Positions 6,065 through 15,602 are shown, numbered from the stretch's first letter. The stretch: 34,472 nucleotides of DNA from Planctomycetota bacterium (GCA_029259725.1 JAJDER010000115.1:1-34472); one strand, 5' to 3'. Numbers and translations are program-made. The notes: generated from the sequence alone by a model not told the origin.

Positions 6065-8563
6065 CTAGGGCGTGGTGCCCTTCACGGCGTTGCTCGCCGT
6101 GAACCCCAGCGGGCCCTCGGGGTCGAGGACCCAGACCTGCACCCAGGCCGCGAAGCCGCTCGGGGCCGCGGCGGGCCACAGCCCCTCGATCACGTAGCCG
6201 CCGCCGGAGCCCGTCGGCACCGTCACCAGGACGCCCGCGGCGCCGGGATCCGGGACGAAGACGCCGCCCTTGAAGGGCGCCCCGAGCAACGCCGTGGAGG
6301 CCGCGAACAGGGACAGGCTCCCCGGCGCCGCGTCGCTGAAGGTCAGTGTGAGCGGGCTGTCGCCGATCAGGCTGCCACTGCCCACCAGCCGCGGCGCGCC
6401 GGAGAGGCCGGCCAGCGACTGGCCCAGGTCCTCCCAGGGTCCGGGCGTCCGCTGGATCAGGAGCTGTGGGATCTCCGGTGTCGTGCCGAGCAGCAGGTCG
6501 GTCCGGCCGTCGCCGTCGAAGTCGGCCGCGGTCGGTCGCCGCGTCACCGGCGCGTCGTAGAGGCGCGGCGCCTGGCCGGCCCGGGTGCCGGTGCCGTGGA
6601 GGATCGCGAAGCCCTCCGCCGTCGCTGCCGTCTCGGCGACCACGTCGAGCCGACCGTCGTCGTCCATGTCGGCCAGCTCGATGTCCCCGCTGCCGCCCGG
6701 GATCGACCAGCTCTCCGACGTGGTGAAGTGCCCGCTGCCGTCGCCGAAGCGGATCACCAGGCCGGTCGGCCACCACCCGGAGAGGGCATCCACGTGGCCG
6801 TCCTGGTCGATGTCGGCCAGGGCCACCGCGCGATCGTCGACGGCGAGTTCGGGGTGGCTCTCGATCTCGGTGAGGCCGCCGGTGCCGTCCCCGAGGAACA
6901 CGTGCAGGCTGTTCGCACGCCACGCGGCCACGTCGAGGGCGCCGTCTTCGTCGAGGTCCGCGAGGCGCGGGAAGACCCCCGGCCCGAGCGGGTACCAGCT
7001 GTCCTGCACGAGTCCGCCCGCACCGTCGTTGAGCAGCACGCGCAGCGAGAAGTTGGCCGACGTGCCGACCACCGCATCGATCCAGCCGTCGCCATCGAGG
7101 TCGCCGGCCTGGACCGAGATGGGCAGCTGTCCCGCCGGGAAGGCGAGCGGAGTGGCCAGGCCCCCCTGGCCGTCACCGGGAACGACGAGCAGCTCGCCGA
7201 GGCCCGGCACGGGGAGCAGCACGTCCAGCTGTCCGTCGAGGTCGAGGTCGGCGAGAGCGGGCCGGCCGAGCAGCGCCGCGCCGGCCGGGACCGACGCGCC
7301 CGGGGAGAAGTTGCCGGCGCCGTCGTTGAGCACGATGTTCACGGTGTCGAGACCGCCGGCACCACCGATGCGGACCACGAGATCGACGTCCCCGTCGCCG
7401 TCCAGGTCCGCTGCCGTGCGTTCGGCGCCCAGGTCGGAGGTGACGGACAGCGGTTCGACGAAGCCCCCGAGGCCGTCGCCGGTGTGGATCACGAGCTGGC
7501 CGTCGAAGCCTACGCCGGCCAGCAGATCGACGCGCCCATCCAGGCCGAGGTCGGCCAGGGCCACGCCGTAGGCGTCGTGGGTCGAAGGCACGAGCTGGTA
7601 GGGCGCGAACAGTCCGCCACCGAGGGCCGGCAAGACCACCAGGGCATGGGCGGCGCCGACGGCGAGGTCCGGCAGCCCGTCGGCGTCGAGGTCGCCCACC
7701 GCCACGTCGAAGGCGGCCAGGGGGAGTGGGTGGGGCACCGGCGCCGCGAAGCTGCCGGGCCCGGCGGCGAGCAGGAGCTCGAGCGCCGGCACGCCGGCGC
7801 GCGCGACGAGCAGGTCCGGTTGCCCGTCGAGATCCAGATCCGCGAGGCGCACGAGTTCCGGCGCGGCGCCGACCGGGATCGATGCGGGCGGGCCGAACCC
7901 GCCGGCGCCGTCGCCGAGCAGGAGTTGCAGGGCGGTCTCGCCCGACGTGGCCACGACGAGGTCGGCGAGGCCGTCGGCATCCACGTCGCCGAGGGCGAGG
8001 TCCCTGGGGTCCAGTCCGACCGCGAGCGTGACGGCCGGGAGCAGGCCTCCCAGTCCGTCGCCGAGCAGGACGCCGACCTGTCCGACAGCGGGTAGCGTCA
8101 CCACGGCGTCGAGCGCGCCGTCCCCGTCGAGGTCGGTCAGCGCGACGTCCCCCGGAATCTCCGGTAGCGCAACGGCGGCGGCCGGCGCGAAGTCGCCTTC
8201 GCCGTTCCCGGCGGACACGCGCAGCTCCTGCGGGCCGATGAACGGGAACAGGCAGAGGGTGACGAGGTCGGTGTGGCCGTCGCCGGTGACGTCGCCGAGC
8301 TCGAAGTCCGCGACGGACAAGTCCGAGTCCACGTCGCCGTGGCGGAGCAGCTGGCCCAGTCCCGTGTTGAGCCAGGTCCCCACCGTGTCGCTGTCGACGA
8401 GGGCCACGACGTCGAGCGCGCCGTCGCCATCCAGGTCGACCGCGCGCACGACGGTCCCGGCGGCGGGGGCCAGGATCGGGTTGTCGAACAGGGGGTGCTC
8501 GGCCTGGCTCGCGGCCGAGGTTCCGAGCAGGAGCATGCTCAGCAGGATCTTCCGCCGTGTCAT
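6065..8563 (-). CDS. Secreted FG-GAP/VCBS repeat protein with 14 calcium-loop repeats
   Basis: An 832-residue exported protein. ATG 8563 is preceded by a strong GGGGGAGG at 6-base spacing and begins a signal peptide, MTRRKILLSMLLLGTSAAS. I count 14 Asp-rich loops of the form DxDxDGxxDLxx, from DLDGDGALDVV (about residue 43) to DFDGDGRTDLLL, spaced roughly 45-55 residues. This is the calcium-binding hairpin of FG-GAP/integrin-alpha-type beta-propellers. Fourteen blades would make two seven-bladed propellers. The last 95 residues are the shared C-terminal module (APFKGGVFVPDP through SNAVKGTTP). The protein is probably extracellular or on the surface, binding glycan or protein. It is upstream of the dehydrogenase gene on the same strand, with a 153-base gap. 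That gap includes a small GGCCC/GGGCC hairpin (6026-6038) just after the stop. Confidence 0.92.
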   Translation of the reverse strand: MTRRKILLSMLLLGTSAASQAEHPLFDNPILAPAAGTVVRAVDLDGDGALDVVALVDSDTVGTWLNTGLGQLLRHGDVDSDLSVADFELGDVTGDGHTDLVTLCLFPFIGPQELRVSAGNGEGDFAPAAAVALPEIPGDVALTDLDGDGALDAVVTLPAVGQVGVLLGDGLGGLLPAVTLAVGLDPRDLALGDVDADGLADLVVATSGETALQLLLGDGAGGFGPPASIPVGAAPELVRLADLDLDGQPDLLVARAGVPALELLLAAGPGSFAAPVPHPLPLAAFDVAVGDLDADGLPDLAVGAAHALVVLPALGGGLFAPYQLVPSTHDAYGVALADLGLDGRVDLLAGVGFDGQLVIHTGDGLGGFVEPLSVTSDLGAERTAADLDGDGDVDLVVRIGGAGGLDTVNIVLNDGAGNFSPGASVPAGAALLGRPALADLDLDGQLDVLLPVPGLGELLVVPGDGQGGLATPLAFPAGQLPISVQAGDLDGDGWIDAVVGTSANFSLRVLLNDGAGGLVQDSWYPLGPGVFPRLADLDEDGALDVAAWRANSLHVFLGDGTGGLTEIESHPELAVDDRAVALADIDQDGHVDALSGWWPTGLVIRFGDGSGHFTTSESWSIPGGSGDIELADMDDDGRLDVVAETAATAEGFAILHGTGTRAGQAPRLYDAPVTRRPTAADFDGDGRTDLLLGTTPEIPQLLIQRTPGPWEDLGQSLAGLSGAPRLVGSGSLIGDSPLTLTFSDAAPGSLSLFAASTALLGAPFKGGVFVPDPGAAGVLVTVPTGSGGGYVIEGLWPAAAPSGFAAWVQVWVLDPEGPLGFTASNAVKGTTP

Positions 8564-8700
8564 CCGAGGCCTCCCCCGTGGCTCGACCGGCGTGCTCGCG
8601 CCCGGTCGGTGCTGCTCGTGAGACCCCGCCAGGGACCCGAGGTCGAGCCTAGCGGCAGACGCCGAATCCGGCCACTCGGGAGTCCGGGGCGCCAGAGGCC

Positions 8701-11004
8701 TCAGCGCAGGTAACCCATCTGTCGCATCCACTCGGCCAGCGCCGGGTCCAGGCCGGCCGCGTCGCCGTCCTGGATCGCCGGGCTCCCCGCGCGCGCCTGG
8801 CGCAGCAGATCGAGCAGGCCGGCCACGCGGGTGGCCTGGCCCGCGTCGCCCAGCAGGTCGTGGATCTCACCGGGGTCGGTGGCCAGGTCGTAGAGCGCAG
8901 CGGGGCGGAGTGCGTCGTCCTCGAGCCGGGCGAGCAGCTTGAAGCCGCCCTGGATCACGCCCGACTCCTCGCCGTGCTGGTCCTGGTCGGGGTTGTAGAG
9001 CGCGTCGAGGAAGATCGGGCGGCTGTGCCGCGCCGCGCTCGGCTCCGTTCCGTCGGGGTCCGGTCCGCGCGCCGTGAACCGTGCCGAGAGGTCGTGTCCC
9101 TCCCACGCAGCGGGGACGGGCTGCCCGAGCAGGCCGAGCAGGGTCGGAGCCAGGTCGGTCAGGCTGAAGGGCAGGTCGAGGCGACGACCGGCGGGCAGAC
9201 GTCCGGGCCAGCGCAGCACCAGGGGCACCCAGAGTTCGGTGTCACGCAGGGACTGATGGTGGCCCCAGCGGCCGTACTCGCCGAAGGCCTCGCCATGGTC
9301 GGAGGTGAACACGAGCAGGGTCTCGTCGGCCATCCCGCGGCGTGCGAGTTCGCCGTCGAGTGCGCGCAGCCAACCGTCGACACCGGCGATCTCCGCGTCG
9401 TAGCCAAGGGTCGCCTCGCGGAACCGGTCGGGATCGGCGTGCCCCGCCGGCGGCCGTGGCCGGCCCGCGGGATCGCGGACCATCGCGAACAGGTCATCGC
9501 TCCCCGGTTGATACGGCGCGTGCGGGTCCAGGGCGTGGGCCAGCACGAACAGCGGCAGTCCCTCGTGGGCGTCGAGCAGTTCGAGCAGCCGCGCGTGGAT
9601 CCTCCCGGCGGTGCGCGTGTCGCCGGGCAGGGGCAGCCCGAAGGCCTCGGGCTCGTGGTGCAGGTCGAAGCCCTGGTGCAGGCCGGCCCAGCGGCCCGCG
9701 TGGTAGTTGGTGACGAGCGACACGGTGATCCAGCCCGCGTCGGCCAGCACCTCGGGCAGGGTGGCCAGCGCGTCCGGGACGCGGCGGCGGTGGCTGCGAT
9801 TGCCGTGGCCCAGGGGCGTGCGCCCGGTCAGCAGCGAACTCATGGATGGGCGCGTCCACGGCGACGGCGCGCGCGCGCGTTCGACGGTCACGCCCTGGGC
9901 CGCGAGTTCGACCAGGAACGGATCGGTGGTCGGACCGTAACCGTGCAGCGAGAGGTGGCCGGCGCCGAGCGTGTCCTCGACGTAGAGGATCACCGGCGGG
10001 AGCGGGGGTCCCGGTTGCCGGCGCAGGATCATCGGGGAGCCGAGCAGGACCGCCGTCGCGAGATCACCGTGGTCCGCGGCGTGCGCCGGTTCGATCGTCA
10101 GCTCGATCTCGGCCCCGGCACCTTCGGGGAGCTGGGCGAGATCGAGCTCCAGCTCGTGCCAGGCATCGCCCGGTCGCGCCGTGACCTGCGCCAGGGTGCC
10201 GCCGGCGGTGAGCGTCACCCGTGCGGCGTGACCGCCTGCGACGGCCACCCCGAGCCGCAGACGTTCCTCACCACGCCGACGATGGGGCAGCTTCAGGCGA
10301 GCGGGGACACGCGCGGCGAGCCCTTCGCGCTCGACCCAACCGCGGCGGAGTCGCGCGGGCGTGAAGGCGCGGCCGCCCGGGTCGTCGAAGATCGAGAGCA
10401 GGGCCAGCGATTCGATCACGACCTCGGCGTCCTCGCTCGACGGCCACCAGCGCAGCTCCAGCTCGTGGACGCCGGCCGCCGCGTCGTTCGCGTCGCCGAC
10501 GCCGCGCAGGGCATCGAGCGGTTGCAGGTGGTCGGCGAAGGTGCCGTCGGCCTGGATGGGCAAGCCGGCCAGTCTGCGCTCGTCGGCGAAGTCCTCGCCC
10601 TCGGCGCGCCAGGCCACCCCCATGCCGCCGATGTCGGTCGCCGCGAAGCGCAGGGCCAAGGAGTGGTGCAGCTCGGGATCGACATCGAAGGCCTGCGGGC
10701 CGCGGAGCAGCAGCGGGCCGTCGCCCGAGAGGACCAGGCGGCCGTCGCGCACGGTGGCCGTCGTCCCGGGGCCTGGCTTCCAGGCGGCGGCTGCTCCGGA
10801 CTCGGCGCCCGCGGGGACGCCCGGGCCGTCCCAGCGCCAGGTCGTGGCAAGGGGGCGGCTCGGTGACGGTGTCGTCGCGTCCTGCCACGGGAGCTGTCGG
10901 GCCACCACCGCCCAGCGCGCCTCCTCCGGCTCGCCGCTCCCGCAGCCGGCGGGGGCGAGCAGCAGCAGCGGCAGCAGGTGGATCGCCGATCGGCAGCGGA
11001 ACAT
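8701..11004 (-). CDS. Sulfatase/phosphotransferase-fold lipoprotein with Thr nucleophile position
   Basis: A 767-residue protein. I prefer ATG 11004 because a TATGAT lies 7 bases upstream and overlaps the other candidate ATG at 11016. The N-terminus has a hydrophobic signal and a lipobox-like LAPAGC with Cys21, so it is probably lipid-anchored. Residues of about 30-330 are beta-rich, possibly carbohydrate-binding-like. From about 336 comes an alkaline-phosphatase-superfamily domain: VEDTLGAGHLSLHGYG (metal Asp344), SPWTRPSMSSLLTG (active-site loop), VFTSDHGEAFGEYG and WGHHQSL (metal site). The position of the formylglycine Cys/Ser is Thr384, as in phosphoethanolamine and lipoteichoic-acid transferases. 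Classical sulfatase maturation is therefore unlikely. It may hydrolyse or transfer phospho- or sulfo-groups at the cell surface. Confidence 0.87.
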   Translation of the reverse strand: MFRCRSAIHLLPLLLLAPAGCGSGEPEEARWAVVARQLPWQDATTPSPSRPLATTWRWDGPGVPAGAESGAAAAWKPGPGTTATVRDGRLVLSGDGPLLLRGPQAFDVDPELHHSLALRFAATDIGGMGVAWRAEGEDFADERRLAGLPIQADGTFADHLQPLDALRGVGDANDAAAGVHELELRWWPSSEDAEVVIESLALLSIFDDPGGRAFTPARLRRGWVEREGLAARVPARLKLPHRRRGEERLRLGVAVAGGHAARVTLTAGGTLAQVTARPGDAWHELELDLAQLPEGAGAEIELTIEPAHAADHGDLATAVLLGSPMILRRQPGPPLPPVILYVEDTLGAGHLSLHGYGPTTDPFLVELAAQGVTVERARAPSPWTRPSMSSLLTGRTPLGHGNRSHRRRVPDALATLPEVLADAGWITVSLVTNYHAGRWAGLHQGFDLHHEPEAFGLPLPGDTRTAGRIHARLLELLDAHEGLPLFVLAHALDPHAPYQPGSDDLFAMVRDPAGRPRPPAGHADPDRFREATLGYDAEIAGVDGWLRALDGELARRGMADETLLVFTSDHGEAFGEYGRWGHHQSLRDTELWVPLVLRWPGRLPAGRRLDLPFSLTDLAPTLLGLLGQPVPAAWEGHDLSARFTARGPDPDGTEPSAARHSRPIFLDALYNPDQDQHGEESGVIQGGFKLLARLEDDALRPAALYDLATDPGEIHDLLGDAGQATRVAGLLDLLRQARAGSPAIQDGDAAGLDPALAEWMRQMGYLR

Positions 11005-11011
11005 GGCGCGG

Positions 11012-11017
11012 ATCATA
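11012..11017 (-). promoter_or_regulatory. Candidate -10 element for a leaderless sulfatase-fold transcript
   Basis: Minus-strand TATGAT, 7 bases before the ATG at 11004. This spacing would start the mRNA at or next to the ATG. No Shine-Dalgarno precedes either candidate ATG. No clear -35 box is visible. Confidence 0.4.
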
Positions 11018-11125
11018 CGAAGTGGGCTCGCCGCACCGGTTCGGCCGATGCGCGGACCGCCCCTTGGCGGCCGACTCCCCAGACGGCCACCGGACGGAGC
11101 GCCCCTCGCCCGCTCGTACCGGGCC

Positions 11126-11144
11126 GTTCGCCGATGCGGCGAAC
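11126..11144. terminator. Hairpin downstream of the S9 peptidase gene
   Basis: A perfect 7-bp stem, GTTCGCC (11126-11132) and GGCGAAC (11138-11144), with a 5-base loop. It lies in the longest non-coding gap of the window (11005-11234), after the S9 peptidase stop and before the sulfatase-fold gene. No T-run follows on the minus strand, so the terminator role is tentative. A second short stem, CCGCC/GGCGG, is at 11057-11070. I see no small gene in the gap. Confidence 0.35.
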
Positions 11145-11234
11145 CCAGAAGCGTCAGAGCCGGCCGGGGCCCGAGCGAACGCAGTCAACGCCCGGTGTCA
11201 CGAAGGCGTCGCACAAGAACGGGAAGCGCCGCGC

Positions 11235-14087
11235 CTACCGAAGGTGCGTCTCGAACAGCTTCAGGATCCGCGAATACTCGTCGCGCCAGCTGCTCGGTTC
11301 CACGAACGAGTGCGGCTCGATCGGGAACAGGGCCACCTCCCAGTCGTCCTTCTCCAGCTCGATCAGGCGCTGGGCCAGCCGCACCGTGTCCTTGAAGAAC
11401 ACGTTGTCGTCGATCATGCCGTGGCAGATCAGCAACGGCTTGCTCAGGCCCTCGGCGAACTCGATCGGCGAGCTGGCCTCGTAGGCCATCACGTCGTCCT
11501 CGGGCTCGTTGAGGATGTTGCTCGTGTAGCCGTGGTTGTAGTGGGCCCAGTCGGTCACCGGGCGCAGCGCGGCTCCGGCGGCGAACATGTCGGGCTTCAG
11601 GAACAGCGCCATGAGCACCATGAAGCCGCCGTAGCTCCCACCGTAGGCTCCGATCCGCGAGCGGTCCACGCCGCGGTTCGCCACGAGCCAGTCGATGCCG
11701 TCGGCGAAGTCCTCGAGTTCCGGCGTCCCCATGCGGCGGTAGATCGCCGTGCGGTGGTCGCGGCCGTAGCCGGCCGAGGCGCGGAAGTCGATGTCGATGA
11801 CGACGAAGCCCCGCTGCACCAGCAGGGAATGGAACATGAACTCGCGGAAGTAGCTCGACCAGCCGAAGTGCACGTTCTGCAGGTAGCCGGCGCCGTGTAC
11901 GAACATGACCGCGGGACGCAGGCCGTCGTCGCCGCGTCCGGGGGCGTCGTCGGCCGGGGTGTAGACGCGCGCGTAGAGCGTGCCGCCGCCGTAGGTGCTG
12001 GGCATCGAGACGATCTCGGGCACGGCCCAGTCGACGGCCCTGAACTCCGGCTCGATCGTGAAGGTCAGGCGGGTCGGCTGCGCGTCGGGCCGGTTCTCCT
12101 GCAGGTAGAGCTCGGGCGGCGAGGTGAGCGTGCTGTGGCGGATCAGCAGCTGCCGCTCGTCGGGGGAGACGGTCACGGTGTTCTGGCCGCCCAGATGCGT
12201 GAGCCGCTCCAGCGGGGGTGGACTCGAGGGCGGTCCGTCCGAGAGGTCCAGGTCGACGCGGTAGGCCTCCGTGATGCCCGGGTGCTCCTTGCGCGCGTGG
12301 ACGACGAATCGCGGGAACGCGGGTTCGGTGAGACGCGAGACCGAGACCGAGAAGACCTCGAACGCGCCGCCGGTCAAGGGGTGGAGCGCGGCCTGGCGCA
12401 GCACGATGCCGTCGCCGCCCTCCTCGGAGCGCTCGGGGTCGGGCGTCACGGCGTCCGGCGTGTCGCCGTCGGCGTCAGGCCCCTCGTCGCCGGCGGTCGC
12501 GGAGGCGGGACCGTCGCCGGCGGTCGCGGAGGGCGAGTCGTCGGTGGCGGTCGTGATGGCCGGGGCGTCGTCGGCGGTCAGCGGGGTCGTGTCGTTCAGG
12601 TCGGCCAGGTAGACGTGGTCGAAGCCGGTGCGTTCCGAAGTCAGCCAGACGGCCTCGCCGCCGGGCATCCAGCCCAGCTCGTTGAAGCGCCAGTTGATCC
12701 AGGCCGGATCGTGGAGGTGCTCGACCAGGATCAGCGCGTGGGTGTCGCCGTCGAGCACGCACGTCCAGCGGTCCTTGTTGTCGTGGCTGAACACCTGGAA
12801 GGCGACGCGGCGGCCGTCGTCGCTCCACTCCACACCGCGGATCGACACCGGCCGGGGCTGCTTCAGCCGTCCGTCGGCCTCGGCGGTCTCGCCGTCCGTC
12901 CCGGCGTCGGTCTCGGAGTGGGCGTCGCCGTCGGAGCCCGCCGCCTGCCGCTCGGCGCGCCGACGCTCCGCGAGCAGCGCCTTGGTCTCGGCCTTGATGG
13001 CGGCCAGCGGGTCGGTGTGCATGCCCGGGAGACGCGAGAGATCGACATCGAGCCGCGTGCGCTCGACGACGTCGAGCAGGGCCAACGCCTGCGGGCTCTC
13101 CTGGCCGGTGCCCACCAGGGAGCGGACCTCGCGGTCGACGACGTAGCCGCTGGCGGTGACCCACTCGGGCATGTGATCGCGGTCGCCCGACTTCCGGCTG
13201 GACGGGCCGAGGGTCACCAGCAGCAGGTCTCCGCGCGGTGAGAAGTCGGTGCTCGCGGCGGAGCGGCCCTCGCCGAGATACCAGGGCTCGGGCGGGCGCG
13301 TCGTGTCGGCCTCCTTGCGGGCCTCGTCCTGCGCCTGCGCGTCGCTGCGGCGTTGCTCACGCAGGCGCACGATCTCGAACAGGCGCTGCTGTTGGTCCTC
13401 GAGGTAGGGCTCGTCGTCGCCGTCGGCGGCGTCCTCCTCCTCGGGCTCGGCGCCACCGCGCAGGTCGACGATCTGCTCCTCGGTGCCCAGACCCAGGTCG
13501 CGGACGAGCAGGGTGCCGTCGCGAGAGAAGGCGATGCGGCCGTCCTCGAGGAAGAGCGGGGACGACTCGCGGGCCGCCGTCCGAGTCAGCTGCAGCGTGA
13601 CATGACTGAGCGTGTCCTCGAGGAACAGGTCGCCGTGGCGCGTGGAGACCTTCATGCGGTGGTCCGTGTCGAAGTCGCCGCCGGGCGTGCCGAGCCCGGG
13701 CAGCTCGGCGTCGGGCACCAGGGTGATGCGGCCGGCGAGATCCACGCTGAAGGTGTCGGTCAGGTCGGAGCCGGCCCGCTCACGGGTGTAGTGGATGGTC
13801 CGACTGTCGTCGCTCCACCACGGGCGCTGCGGCGCGCGGCCGATCCAGTCGGGGTCCGCCATGATGCGGTCGAGCGTGAGCGGCACGGCCGCGCCCGGGG
13901 TGGTCCCAGCCTGCGCGGTCGCGGTCTGGGCGCTGGCGGTCTGGGCGCTGGCGGTCGGGGCGCTGGCGATCGGGGCGCTGGCGATCTGGGCGCCGGGCGC
14001 CGGCGCCAGGGCGGCGCTCGACGCGACGAGGGCGGCAACAAGGCTCGCGCGCCGCGCGAGTGGGTGCAGGCGGGAACGACGACGCAT
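11235..14087 (-). CDS. S9-family prolyl oligopeptidase / DPP-IV-type serine peptidase, exported
   Basis: A 950-residue protein starting at ATG 14087, with GAGGAG 10 bases upstream and an Arg-rich N-terminal signal (MRRRSRLHPLARRASLVAAL). The N-terminal two thirds hold WD40/beta-propeller-like segments typical of DPP-IV-type peptidases. The C-terminal alpha/beta-hydrolase domain has YGGSYGGFM (nucleophile Ser818), HGMIDDNVFF (Asp893) and PHSF (His926), the full catalytic triad. It probably cleaves short peptides, often after Pro or Ala, in the periplasm. Two low-complexity stretches interrupt it: five 5-residue repeats after the signal peptide and an Asp/Ala/Thr-rich acidic insert around 520-570. 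It is preceded on the same strand by an M28 peptidase, which suggests a peptide-scavenging pair. Confidence 0.93.
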   Translation of the reverse strand: MRRRSRLHPLARRASLVAALVASSAALAPAPGAQIASAPIASAPTASAQTASAQTATAQAGTTPGAAVPLTLDRIMADPDWIGRAPQRPWWSDDSRTIHYTRERAGSDLTDTFSVDLAGRITLVPDAELPGLGTPGGDFDTDHRMKVSTRHGDLFLEDTLSHVTLQLTRTAARESSPLFLEDGRIAFSRDGTLLVRDLGLGTEEQIVDLRGGAEPEEEDAADGDDEPYLEDQQQRLFEIVRLREQRRSDAQAQDEARKEADTTRPPEPWYLGEGRSAASTDFSPRGDLLLVTLGPSSRKSGDRDHMPEWVTASGYVVDREVRSLVGTGQESPQALALLDVVERTRLDVDLSRLPGMHTDPLAAIKAETKALLAERRRAERQAAGSDGDAHSETDAGTDGETAEADGRLKQPRPVSIRGVEWSDDGRRVAFQVFSHDNKDRWTCVLDGDTHALILVEHLHDPAWINWRFNELGWMPGGEAVWLTSERTGFDHVYLADLNDTTPLTADDAPAITTATDDSPSATAGDGPASATAGDEGPDADGDTPDAVTPDPERSEEGGDGIVLRQAALHPLTGGAFEVFSVSVSRLTEPAFPRFVVHARKEHPGITEAYRVDLDLSDGPPSSPPPLERLTHLGGQNTVTVSPDERQLLIRHSTLTSPPELYLQENRPDAQPTRLTFTIEPEFRAVDWAVPEIVSMPSTYGGGTLYARVYTPADDAPGRGDDGLRPAVMFVHGAGYLQNVHFGWSSYFREFMFHSLLVQRGFVVIDIDFRASAGYGRDHRTAIYRRMGTPELEDFADGIDWLVANRGVDRSRIGAYGGSYGGFMVLMALFLKPDMFAAGAALRPVTDWAHYNHGYTSNILNEPEDDVMAYEASSPIEFAEGLSKPLLICHGMIDDNVFFKDTVRLAQRLIELEKDDWEVALFPIEPHSFVEPSSWRDEYSRILKLFETHLR
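13921..13995. repeat. Five 15-bp tandem repeats inside the S9 peptidase gene
   Basis: Units of the form GCGGTCTGGGCGCTG start at 13921, 13936, 13951, 13966 and 13981, with one or two changes each. On the minus strand they encode Ala/Ser/Gln/Thr/Ile pentapeptides just after the signal peptide. Units are in phase with codons, so gain or loss of a unit would keep the frame and only change linker length. Confidence 0.75.
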
Positions 14088-14183
14088 CGGGCCAGGGCTC
14101 CTCGGGACGGCGCGGGCGCCGCACCGTATCCGAAGCCCTGCGGTGGCGCGAGACGCTGGGCGGCGGCGGGAAGGAGTCGCCCT

Positions 14184-15602
14184 TCAGCGCCCGGGGCGCG
14201 GATAGACCATCGTGCTCGTGCGGCCCTCGGCGTCGTAGGCCTCGACGGCGAAGAGCACGTCGTCCTTGCTGATGCCCTCCAGCGTGACCTCGTGGACGAG
14301 GCCGACGTCGCGGCTCTCGGTCCACCGCGGCGCGTCGGTGGGCCGCATGCGCACGCGGTAGCCGGCCACCTGCGCGTCGCGTGGGTCGGCCCAGAGCAGG
14401 CGCGTGTCGTGGGAGAGGACGCTGATGTCCACGCGCACGTCCGTCGGCGCGGGCGGCGCGAGCGCCAGGCCCAGCACGCCGGCCACGTTCACGCGGGCCA
14501 CGTCGGCGAGGTTGAAGTAGTCGATGTGCTCGAGCGTGTCGCCGTACTCGCGCCCGTCCTCGGTGCGCACGTCCTGGTGCTGGCGATCGAAGTGCTCGTA
14601 CATGTCCGTGAAGCGGATGCCCGCGTAGCCGACCTCGTTGTAGGCGCGGTGGTCGCCGCCCCGCAGGTAGCGGTCCTGGCGGAAGACGAGCACGGTCTCC
14701 AGGGCCGGCACGTAGGTCACGCCGGCCTCGGCGAAGACGCGGGCGAGCTGGCGCGAGGGCGCGTCGTTGTCGCTGCCGGTGACCCGCGCGGCGTCCTCGG
14801 ACGAGGGCACGCCCTCGGAGAAGAGCCGCACGAGCCCGCGGTTGCGCATGCCGTTGCCGCCGCCCACGCCGCCGACGATGTCGTTGGTGATCATGCCGAT
14901 CACGTCGACGCCGTCCTCGCGGTCGGCCTCGGCCATGGCGCGGGAACCCCACAGGCCCTGCTCCTCGCCGGCCACGGCGGCGAACCGGATCGAGGCGCGC
15001 AGGCGCGGGAAGGGCCGGCCGTCGCGGGCCGCGGCGACGCGGGCGTCGGACAGGGCGCCGCAGATCGCGCGGGCGGCCTCGAGCACGAGCACCGTGCCCG
15101 AGCCGTCGTCGTTGGCGCCGGGCGCGTCGCCCTCGATGTCGGCGTCCGAGCTGTTGCGCGAGTCCATGTGCCCGCTGATCACGATCACGCGGTCGGGGTC
15201 GCTGCCCGGGAGCGTGGCCACGACGTTGACCAGCTCGGTGCCACCCGGCATGCGCGGACCGGGGCCCACGAGATGGGCCTGCAGCTCGACGCGCATGCCC
15301 ACGGCGGCGTCCTTCTCGATCGCCGCGAACTGGTCGCGCAGCCAGCGTCGCGCCGCGCCGATGCCGCGGTCGTCGCTGTCGGTGTCGCTGCGGGTGTGGC
15401 GCGTGCCGAAGCCCACCAGCGTGGTCAGGTCCTCGCGCAGGTGCTCGACGGTCACGCGCGAGACGGCGTCGGCCACGAGCGGGTCGGTGCCGATGCGCTG
15501 AGTGCCGCGGCCGGAGGCGACAAGCATCGGATCCGGCAGGGCGGAGAGGCTGACGAGGGCGGCGATCGTCGCGGTGACCAACGGGCGGACTCGGGGCGAC
15601 AT
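14184..15602 (-). CDS. M28-family zinc aminopeptidase with C-terminal beta-sandwich domain, exported
   Basis: A 472-residue protein starting at ATG 15602, 6 bases after GAGGAG; a TTG two codons earlier is less likely. The N-terminal hydrophobic segment (VRPLVTATIAALVSLSAL) is a signal peptide. Di-zinc ligands of M28 peptidases are present: SGHMDSR (His145), GANDDGSG (Asp165), AGEEQGLWGS (Glu213/214) and a later His in MYEHFDRQH. The expected role is release of N-terminal amino acids from peptides outside the cytoplasm. Residues of about 380-472 look like a fibronectin-III-type domain (VSLSHDT-like strands, then VAGYRVRMR). It lies between the Nudix gene and the S9 peptidase, 91 and 96 bases away. 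A TAGGAT lies 30 bases upstream. Confidence 0.9.
   Translation of the reverse strand: MSPRVRPLVTATIAALVSLSALPDPMLVASGRGTQRIGTDPLVADAVSRVTVEHLREDLTTLVGFGTRHTRSDTDSDDRGIGAARRWLRDQFAAIEKDAAVGMRVELQAHLVGPGPRMPGGTELVNVVATLPGSDPDRVIVISGHMDSRNSSDADIEGDAPGANDDGSGTVLVLEAARAICGALSDARVAAARDGRPFPRLRASIRFAAVAGEEQGLWGSRAMAEADREDGVDVIGMITNDIVGGVGGGNGMRNRGLVRLFSEGVPSSEDAARVTGSDNDAPSRQLARVFAEAGVTYVPALETVLVFRQDRYLRGGDHRAYNEVGYAGIRFTDMYEHFDRQHQDVRTEDGREYGDTLEHIDYFNLADVARVNVAGVLGLALAPPAPTDVRVDISVLSHDTRLLWADPRDAQVAGYRVRMRPTDAPRWTESRDVGLVHEVTLEGISKDDVLFAVEAYDAEGRTSTMVYPRPGR

Noticed and set aside
5018..8095. A plus-strand open frame of about 1000 codons
   Set aside because: It is antisense to the dehydrogenase and FG-GAP genes. 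Its composition is typical of GC-rich shadow frames, with no motifs.
6065..8563. DNA-level tandem repeat array
   Set aside because: The repeats are protein-level calcium loops with diverged DNA, not a satellite or CRISPR-like array.
11005..11234. A small gene in the longest non-coding gap
   Set aside because: No frame with a plausible start, family motif or ribosome site. The gap holds hairpins and a candidate -10 element instead.
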